A DNA stretch of 36,080 nt from an uncultured Clostridia bacterium (GTDB taxonomy: Bacteria > Bacillota > Clostridia > TANB77 > CAG-508), in contig CANQTZ010000005.1 in NCBI GenBank assembly GCA_947626865.1, positions 1 through 36,080 on the forward strand. Direction: 5' to 3'. Position 1 is the stretch's first letter. Each line of letters begins with the position of its first letter. The notes under the pieces are model-generated. The model had not been told where the DNA came from. It saw only the letters and a program-made list of their open reading frames with translations, and did no database searches. Both the position numbers and the translations under genes were made by a program. Shown here piece after piece: positions 25,791 to 34,100 of the stretch.

Positions 25791-26168
25791 TTAAAATATT
25801 TTTTGTACTATTTGTATAATTATTGAGAGGATATTTGTTATTGAAAAAACTACAATTGCTCCAATCATATATGGGACTAATGTTTCTTTATATTGTGCTT
25901 TTTCTTCTACACTTCCTATCATGTATTTTATGCCTAATATTAAAAAGACTATAACTGTTATTCCAGATACTATGTAATTTGCAATTGCTACAATGTTATT
26001 TCCTATTTTTCCTAATTTGCTAGCTCCTTGCGCTTCTGTTTGGCTTTGTGGTTGCCAGCCACCATCTGGATTAAAATTCCATGCTCCTTGTACTGAGCTG
26101 TAAAAAAATAGTAGCAGTAATATTATAAGTATTGCTATTATTAATATTTTTTTTGTTTTTTTGTTCAT
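25791..26168 (-). CDS. VirB2/TrbC-like pilin, paralogue 4
   Basis: A 125-residue precursor: basic start MNKKTKKILI, hydrophobic signal to about SSVQGA, a Trp/Gln/Pro-rich segment (WNFNPDGGWQPQSQTEAQG), helix 1 (IVAIANYIVSGITVIVFLIL), GIKYMIGSVEEKAQYKET, helix 2 (LVPYMIGAIVVFSITNILSI). First gene of the four-pilin operon, behind a consensus promoter and an AGGGGAG ribosome binding site. Confidence 0.85.
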   Translation of the reverse strand: MNKKTKKILIIAILIILLLLFFYSSVQGAWNFNPDGGWQPQSQTEAQGASKLGKIGNNIVAIANYIVSGITVIVFLILGIKYMIGSVEEKAQYKETLVPYMIGAIVVFSITNILSIIIQIVQKIF

Positions 26169-26205
26169 ATTACTCCCCTACTTTCTTTTTATACTTCTTA
26201 ATTAT

Positions 26206-26234
26206 ATTTTACAATAATTTTGGATGATTGTCAA
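26206..26234 (-). promoter_or_regulatory. sigma-A promoter of the pilin operon
   Basis: Minus strand perfect TTGACA (26229-26234), 17-base spacer, TAAAAT (26206-26211). It is a strong, near-consensus promoter, in contrast to the weak -35 of the prgI operon. Confidence 0.85.
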
Positions 26235-26252
26235 AGTTTTTCAATTTTTAAA

Positions 26253-26286
26253 TAAAAAAGATATAGAATTTGTTTTTTCTATATCT
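26253..26286 (-). terminator. terminator of tRNA-Ser(GCU)
   Basis: 10-bp stem AGATATAGAA (26259-26268) with TTCTATATCT (26277-26286) and a T-run on the minus strand. It insulates the tRNA from the pilin promoter. Confidence 0.85.
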
Positions 26287-26291
26287 CTTCT

Positions 26292-26381
26292 TGGCGGAGT
26301 AGAGAGGGTTCGAACCTCCGCGCCGATTTCTCGACCTAATTGTTTAGCAAACAATCCCCTTCACCACTTGGGTACTACTCC
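26292..26381 (-). tRNA. tRNA-Ser (anticodon GCU)
   Basis: 90 bases including an encoded CCA. The acceptor stem is GGAGTAG/CTACTCC, the anticodon loop is TTGCTAA (anticodon GCT), a long class II variable arm is present and the T-loop is GGTTCGAAC. It reads AGC and AGU. Confidence 0.96.
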
Positions 26382-26405
26382 AAATTATTTATTCGTCACT
26401 ATGTT

Positions 26406-26434
26406 ATTATAAACAATTTTTGCTGTTTCGTCAA
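26406..26434 (-). promoter_or_regulatory. promoter of tRNA-Ser(GCU)
   Basis: Minus strand TTGACG (26429-26434), 17-base spacer, TATAAT (26406-26411), 25 bases upstream of the mature 5' end. Confidence 0.85.
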
Positions 26435-26472
26435 CTACTTTTTCATATTTTTTTATAAAAAAAGTTACTAGA

Positions 26473-26526
26473 TGTGTCCCCAAAACGACAAAAATGTCGC
26501 AAGGGAAACGTCCCCAATGCGACATT
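26473..26526. repeat. palindromic TGTCCCC repeat overlapping the adhesin stop; terminator-like on the minus strand
   Basis: Holds two TGTCCCC/CGTCCCC blocks and nested dyads: CGACA with TGTCG, and TGTCGC (26495-26500) with GCGACA (26519-26524), enclosing GGG/CCC. On the minus strand the large hairpin is followed by TTTTT, so it could end the adhesin transcript. It resembles the 35-bp arrays in its TGTCCC core, but the unit differs. Probably a REP-like intergenic element. Confidence 0.6.
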
Positions 26527-29500
26527 ATTGTTCTTTTAAGACAATTTTCTTGATTAATATTATACCAAATACTAGTATTCCTAATACGCTGATTGCTAGT
26601 AATACATAGAATATATAGTCATAGCCTATTCCTGTAGGTTTGGTTATTATTACTTCTTCTGAATAGTCATCATCGTCTTCGTCTCCTGATGATTGGAATG
26701 GTATGTAATTTCCAGGTATTGTTGAGACTGCACTACCTCCAGTTTTTTCTATTTCTATAACTTCTGAATCGTTATTGATTTCTAATCCATCTATAGTATT
26801 TGATAATAATTTATAACAGTTTAATTCTATAGAATTTGTTTCTCCTGGTATTAAATTTTTAGATAATTTGTCTGTAATAACAATGCCATTGCGATTTGCT
26901 AAAAATGATTGCATAGCAGCAGTATTTTGTAGAAGTTTTGTATCCGTTCTCATTTTTCCTACTTTATCTTTATTTAGGATATCCCATTTTTTACTTTCTA
27001 TGGCATCATCTGAAATTGTAATGTTATTGTCTAAGTAGTCAATTACTTGCTTAGCACTTAATGTTGGCATAGTAGTTTCATCACTTTTTTGATCTCCATA
27101 TCCTCTTCCATAGGTATAGAATATTTGGTTTAAGTAGTCTTTTTCACTTTGATTTGCTACTATAAATTTATAGATAATGTCTAATTTCGCTCCTTGGATA
27201 ATTTCACTGTCTACCTCAAATTTTATTTGTCCTCGTCCCCCTGAGCTTTTTTCAAGATATACAACATATGGTGAATCACTCATGTTTCCATTATTATCTC
27301 TTTTTATTTTTGCTAATTCAAATCCATTGGCTAATAAAATTCTTGCTTGTTGTATTTGTTTTTGTAACACTAATCTTTGTTGTGGTCTTAATGCAATTCC
27401 AAAGTCAATGCTTGTTACATAGTTTTTATATTCATTTTTTCTTTTCGTAAAGTCGATTTTTCCGTTTAAACCTTTTGAGAATTCTTGCTCTGCTTTTAGA
27501 CTTCCATCATAAGATTCTATATTTATTTTGAAGGTTGGTGTTGTTGAATTCATTGTGTTGTTTGCTGGATTTGTTGCTGTACCATACGTTATAGTTCCTG
27601 TTGACTGATCTATTTGTTGTCTTTTGGTATAATCGTCTACTGCATCTGATGTTCTTATTTCTTGCTTTTGGCTTTGATTCCATTCTTGTCCTACAAATTT
27701 TTGCTTGAATGTGTTTTTATACCATTGATTTTCTTTTGTTTTTCCATTTATTCCTGCTTTGGTATCATAAGAATCTTTGTATACAATTGTTGATTTGTAT
27801 TTTTGTGCAGGATATTTGTCATTTCCCCAAGTATAAACCACTTCATATTCACCTGGTATAAATCCACTTATTGTATAATTGCCGTCTGTTCCGCGTTGTG
27901 TATTTTGCCTCTACCCATTTTTTATTTCTACTGTCATAATATTTTGCCAATTCTTTTCTGCCTGCTTTATATGTATAAATAGATACTTGTACGCCGTTTA
28001 TTTTGTTTTCTCCATTATCTAAAATACCATTTCCTTGTCTGATGTTGTCTTTCAAATCTGTTTTATCTTCAAATACAGTACCTGATATTACTCTTTGGTC
28101 ATCTCCATTAGTACCTCCAAGCAATGATAATTGAACTTTTGGTGCTTTATCTGTATCATCTTCATAAGTTTTTTGGTTGTTTAAAACTGTATTTTCTGGC
28201 TGTGAGTCTATATCTATACCTGCTTGCTTTTTACCTTGTAAATCTAAAGTAGTATAAGATGTAATTTCTGCGGTGTTGTTTAGTTCTAAGCTACCACCGT
28301 TTAGAATTTTTACTACTTCTTGCTCTCTTACTTGTAGTCTTACATAAAGGTATTCTGTTTTTCCTTCGTTTATTGTTAAGTTCATATTTTTTATTGTTAG
28401 TTTTTTACTGCCTGTGTTAACATCTGTACTAAGTTTTGTTCCATTTATTGTTCCATCATTATTTATTTTCATTCCAACTTCTATGGTATCTTCATATTTG
28501 CTATCATAATAGTCTACTATGCTATTGATTTTAGCTTTTAATTTGCTTTGCTGATTTTTAATTCCTATTTTATATGTGACTGCTACTTTTAATTTGTTTT
28601 GTTGGTTTTCTCCTATGTTACCGTATGCAATATCTGCTGCATATAATGGTCTTGTATATGTCATGTTTCCATATTTGCTATCAGATTTGTATTTATTTTT
28701 AGGTTCTACTGCAAATGCATTTGCTTCTCCTTGCTGAGCTACTTCTTGTTTAAATATTGTATCATTTAATCTGCTACCATATTGATAAACATGCTCTTGT
28801 CCATTAATGCTTACTTTTATTTTTTCTACGTCTTTTACTAATGCTATGTCTGGCTGATCTATTGCTACTAAACCTAAATTTACATTAGTTATGCAGTCTT
28901 TTTCTACTTTGTAATCATTTTTTATTTTATATCCTGCATTGTCTGTGCTAGCTCGAACGTTGTATCCTGTATATTTTTGTGCACTTGCTTTGTCTTGTGT
29001 TCCTCCATATTGATTTTCAAACACCGGTACACTCTTATAGTCACTTTGACTATATTTTATTCCTCCAGTGTTTTTTGCTATGGTAGAATACTGGTTGTTT
29101 AGGTTATCTCTTAAACTCTGTATATCACTCATTTTTGAGCCATTAGTAGATGATAATTTTAGTGGAATAGATTTGTATAGCAATCCATTGTATGTAACTT
29201 CTATTGTGTATTTGTCGAGCTTGTCTACTTCTAGATATTGAAATTTATAATGTCCATCACTTTGTACAACCGCAGAATTTACTCTACTTCCATTTAGTTT
29301 TAATTCTACTAGTACACCACTTACTTTTCTATCTTTGCTAGTCATTAAATTATCGGCTCCTTGTGACGGCTCTTCCCATATCCATCCCTCTACATCAACA
29401 TGTGTTCTTGGATTGTCAATTGATACAGTTGTTCCATTCCTATGCCCAGATTTTACTTTTTTTGGAGTAGGTATTCTAAAGTATAGGTTTGTACTAGATA

Positions 29501-31089
29501 TTTCATATAAATCATACGTTCCTGCTCTAATATCTCCTGTTATTGTAGCTTTTCCTTGATTATCTGTTGTACCTGTTGCTACATAATTACTTTTTGATTT
29601 TATGTAATAATTGTAATTATTAAGCCAGTTATCATACTCTTCACAAGCTGCATCATATTTAGCTTGATTAAATACTTCTTCTTTATATTTTACTTCTTTA
29701 TATTTTTTTGCTCCATCTGCGTCTTTTCCATCTTCCTCCATTTCTATATATTCATGTATTTCATAAAAATCATCTTCTTTAGGTTTTTTTGGTTTTGTTT
29801 TGTACTTACTGTTATCTGGTGTCCAATTTTTATATCCTAGTTTTATTCCTCCTACTTTATATGTTCTGTTTGTATCTTTTGCATATTTATATATTGTTTG
29901 ACTTGGTAGAGTAGAACATTTTAAATTCATAGATATTGACTTTTCAATCCATTCTCTACTATATTGTGTAACATAGAATTGTTGTTGATTACCACTTGCA
30001 CTTGTAATATCAAAAAATGTTGCTTTACATTTTACATGTCTAAATTTAAATGTTATTTTAGTTGGATTACTAGATTTTGGAACTGCTATATAAAATTCTT
30101 TATTTGATTGTATTGTATTTATCTCACCTGTTATTTCCCCATTTGCATTACAAACATAAAAATCACTTGCTCCATCTACTTTTACTTGATATAATCCTCC
30201 AAGCCATTTTTCCTCACTTTCCACTGATGTAAAACTAATTTTAAATGGTCCATATACTTTATTTGTATTAATTTGTTTTCCTTGTACAGTAGTTTTGCCT
30301 ATTTTATCTTTAGGGTCTTTATATGAATGTATACTTTTTCCATAAGCCTCTGATCTATTTTTCAATCGCATTGCTGATACATAATGTTTCCTTATCCAGC
30401 TTGTTTTATTAATATCTGCCTTTCCATTACCATAGTCAACAAACCACTGAATAAAATTAGGTTTACGTTCAAATTCAAATTTTGATTCCAATATGCCATT
30501 ACATGCATCAAAAAAATCATTTTCCACATCCCATACAGCCCACTGTGGTAATGTTTGCCATAACTCAGAAGATACATTAGGATTTCCATCTGCTCTATAA
30601 TGGTTTTCATCTGTATTGCTATGGTAAGACATTGCAAAAGCCATTGCGCCTACATATTCACTTGTTGTAGAGCCATCTTCTGTTTTGTCGCCCCATCTTC
30701 CATCTGTTGTAACTTTATCTCCATCTACTACAAGCTTGTAACGAACACTCTTACTATCACTTTCGCTTCCTGATGCATTGACATTATGAAATATACAGTA
30801 AATATTATCTTCTTCAACAAGAGCTGCACTACTTAATTTTTTATTTTCTATATGAACCCATTTTGTGCTATTACCTTTATCTGAAAACAAATATTGTACA
30901 CAATTTTTATGTTCTGTACATTTTTTAGATTGTCTTGTAAAATTATTAGTACCTACACTTACCCAGTCTCTATATATGCTATTTGCACCTTCTCCTAATG
31001 TTTTGGTTTTAGCTTGTACTACATTACAATGGCATAATATTAATACCATAAACAATATACTTCCGTATTATTATTTTTGTTTTTGTCAA
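26525..31089 (-). CDS. giant thioester-domain surface adhesin with Cna-B domains, read through two CGGA +1 frameshifts
   Basis: A 1520-residue cell-surface protein after two frame corrections. TTG start (31087-31089) behind GAGGTGAG; the signal peptide MTKTKIIIGSILFMVLILC ends near VVQA once C31065 is skipped. An N-terminal thioester-like domain follows, with Cys in NIYCIFH (about 98) and Gln in LPQWAVWDVEN (about 182), the Cys...Gln pair that in related adhesins forms a bond to host amines. Cna-B/SdrD-like beta modules follow (KATITGDIRAGTYDLYEI; SDGHYKFQYLEV; GNYTISGFIPGEYEV, the last reached by skipping C27893). The end is a membrane helix (YIFYVLLAISVLGILVFGII) and KKIVLKEQ. No LPXTG; ITKPTGIGYDYI precedes the helix. 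Downstream of a second adhesin gene, 18-base gap. Unshifted translation would stop after about 21 residues. Confidence 0.85.
27890..27893 (-). other. CGGA +1 frameshift site 3 (adhesin, C-terminal part)
   Basis: Minus strand reads ACG C GGA ACA GAC GGC. Skipping the C gives TTGTDGNYTISGF, a standard Cna-B strand sequence. Unshifted reading gives TTRNRRQLYNKWIYTR and stops at 27849-27851. Confidence 0.8.
31062..31065 (-). other. CGGA +1 frameshift site 4 (adhesin signal peptide, codon 9)
   Basis: Minus strand reads ATA ATA ATA C GGA AGT ATA. Skipping the C joins the ribosome binding site and start codon to an uninterrupted signal peptide. Unshifted reading stops after MTKTKIIIRKYIVYGINIM plus two residues. 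Confidence 0.75.
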
Positions 31090-31107
31090 TTTTCTCACCT
31101 CTATTCT

Positions 31108-34100
31108 TTAATTATTTGTTAATACTTTCTTTTTGATTGTATATACACCTACAAATAATATTGCTACAACAATAATTGCTAATGCTATATACACATAAAC
31201 TGCACCTGTACTTATAGACACAATTAAGCTAACTGTTGATATATCATCCTCGTTTGCTTTTTTATTGCCAACAGTAGAATCGACATCTTTTATATCCATT
31301 TCGTTATAGTCTTCTAATATTTCAGCTGTGTTTATTATTGTGCCTACATTTTCCTCTGTCATCTTTTTTGTTAGAACTAAGTCTATTATTTTTTCATCGC
31401 CTGGCTGTATTTCTTCATTTCCTAGTGCTTCATAGTTTAATTGATTGCCAGTTAAAGTCCATCCTTTATTAGCTTCTTGAGAAAATTGTAAGTCTTGTGG
31501 TATATAGTCTATGATATTAGTAGCATATCCAGCTATATCTCCTTCGTTTACAATTTTTATTTTGTAATTTATACTGATAGTTGTGTCATTTACAGTTTTT
31601 CTATTTAGTTCAATTTTTGCTAATGTTCCGTTTTTATATTCACGTTCTGTAACTTTTTTACCATCTTGTACTGTTACTTTACTAATAGATTTTTCTAATT
31701 TTAAGTCGAATTTATTATTTTGTACTAATCCTAAATCGATATTTTCTACTCTATCGTCTTGAATGATTATAAAATCTGTTAGTCCCACTAGTATATCTTG
31801 TCCATTATCTTTTGCTTGTGTTTCTATTGCATCTGAATTTACAGAATCTTCTACTCCTGAACTTTGATATTCTGTTATTGCATAATTGCTGTTGTCATAT
31901 TTAAATTCTATTACATATTTGCCATTTTCTAATCCTGGAAATTGATATTGTCCATTTTCATTTGTTGTCTGTTCTTTTATAACATTTCCTTGCTCATCTA
32001 ATAATGCTACTTGTGTATTGGCTATTGTTTTTTCATTTTCTTCTCTTCTTCCATTTTCATTTTCATCTAGCCAAACTGTTCCTGATATACTGTTTTGCTG
32101 TTCTGCATTTCCTGTTTCTTGTAAATTGTTTCCTTCTTCTTCTAAATTATTTTCTCCTTCTTGTGTATTTTCTCCATTTGAATTTTCTTCCTGTATTTGT
32201 GTATTTTGCTTAATTACAGTTGTTACCATGTTTGATTCTTTTTTATCCATATTAAATCCTTCTATAGATGCTTTGTTTTGTACTGCTACTTCTTGCATAT
32301 TATCTGGTATATCATCTGCTACAACTGTTATAATTGCTTTATATTCATCTCCTTGATTTAAATCAATCATGTTTTCTATGCTATTTTCTCCACTTTCTGT
32401 TCTTTGTTTTTCGCCATTTAACCAATAAGTTGCTTCTACTGCTGTTAAATATTGTGGTATTTCATCAATTAATTTTCCTTGCATTAGTTCACTTTCAGAA
32501 TTACATTTTACTGTAATTGTATATTCAAATTCTTCTTGTTCATATACTTCTGCTTTACTTACTTCTTTCGTAATGTTACAACTAGCTTTTGTTACTAGTT
32601 TTACTTGTTCGATATTTGAATAATATGCTTCTTGTTCATCTACAACGGCATTTACAAAGTTATAAATGTTTGCTTGATTTTCTTGTGCTGGTTCTTCATT
32701 AATTTCTACAATAAGTTTTAAAGCAATTTCTTCATTGCTTGCTAGGTTCTCTATTTGCCAAGTAACTGTTTTATTGTTTGCTTCATAATTTTTGTTTTCT
32801 AATACATTTTCATCATCTTCATAATATTTGCTATCTTCTTGACGAAATCTAAGGAATTGTGAGCCAAGATAGTTTAACCCATCTGGTAGTTCATTTTGGA
32901 TTTTTATGTTTTTTATTTCATCTTGGGTTATGTTTTTTACTCTTATTACATATTGTAATTTGTCTCCCGTACCAAATGTACCGTCTGAATTGTTTACTAA
33001 AGTAATATCCATTTGAAGTTTACTTTCTTTTATTTCGTTTTCGATTCGGTCAGATTTATATATGTTTTTATCTCCTTGTATGGTTACTTGTGCTTCGTTT
33101 CCTATAATATTTCCACTTGTTTCTTGCTTTACTCTTGCATAATATTCAAATTGTTGTGTTTCTCCTGCTGAAAGTGTATCAATTTCTTGGATATATTTAT
33201 CTACTGTTTCGTCTTCTTCAAAATAATTATTATATCCTTCATTTTTTATTGCTTCACAGTAAATCATCTGCTCTGGAATGTCATCTGTTATAGTTAAGTT
33301 GTCTATAGCATTATTTGTGTTGTTTTTTACTGTTATAACATATTTTTGTACTTGCCCCTCATAAATATAATTGTTATCATTGTCGACTACTGTAGTGCTT
33401 TTTTGCACTATTACTGGTTGGTTGGCTATTACTTGCTCTTGTACTGTTTGTACTGTATTTACTACTTGCTTTTCTTTAGTTTTTAAGTGATAGTCAATTG
33501 GTATTGTAATGATTCCTTCATCACTATATTGGGTTGCATTTTCGTTTGAGTATTTTAATATGATATTTTCACTTTTGCTTTCTTCTAAAGGGTTTACAGA
33601 TACATTGCCATTTATAATTATATTTGCTCCTTTTATAATTTCACCTTCATAATGTTTAGTTTGTTCTCCTGTTAATTGTAATGAAAGAATATTTTTTCCT
33701 TGCTCATTTTTATATATTGTTGGTTCTTCATAGTTTAAATTTGTGTCATGTAAAATATTTATAAAGTTAATAGAAACATCATTAATTTGTTCTGGAAATT
33801 CTATTTCTAGTTTTGGGTTTTTATATAAATCATAAGTACTGTTATTTGTTAATAATAATGCTTGAATTTCAATGTTTTGAGTACTTTCTTCAAGTAAACT
33901 TGTTTTGTTTATTTGCATATTTATTTTTGTTTCTGGTTCTTTTAGGTTGATGTTTTTTACTATTGCTCTTTCTTGTAATTGCTCTGTTTGTGCTAATTTT
34001 CCTTGTTCTATTAAGTTTGTTACTTCTTTTAATTCTTCTTTTGTATTGTTATCTGTTTTTATTTTTTTCTCGTGTTTTATTTCTATAGTGCCACTATTTT

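Noticed and set aside
10057..26168. Integrative conjugative element
   Set aside because: No integrase, relaxase, coupling protein, origin of transfer or direct repeats at tRNA ends were found within the window.
26224..26412. Plus-strand open frame of 62 codons
   Set aside because: It lies across the tRNA-Ser(GCU) gene, its promoter and its terminator; its protein is the antisense of the tRNA.
26525..26640. Canonical LPXTG sortase signal in the adhesins
   Set aside because: Neither C-terminus contains LPXTG; only TKPTG and SISTG-like sequences precede the last helix.
1069..31065. Simple reassignment of CGG to Trp or Gln, as in some Firmicutes
   Set aside because: Reading CGG as any amino acid leaves the frame broken at all four sites; only a one-base skip restores the proteins.
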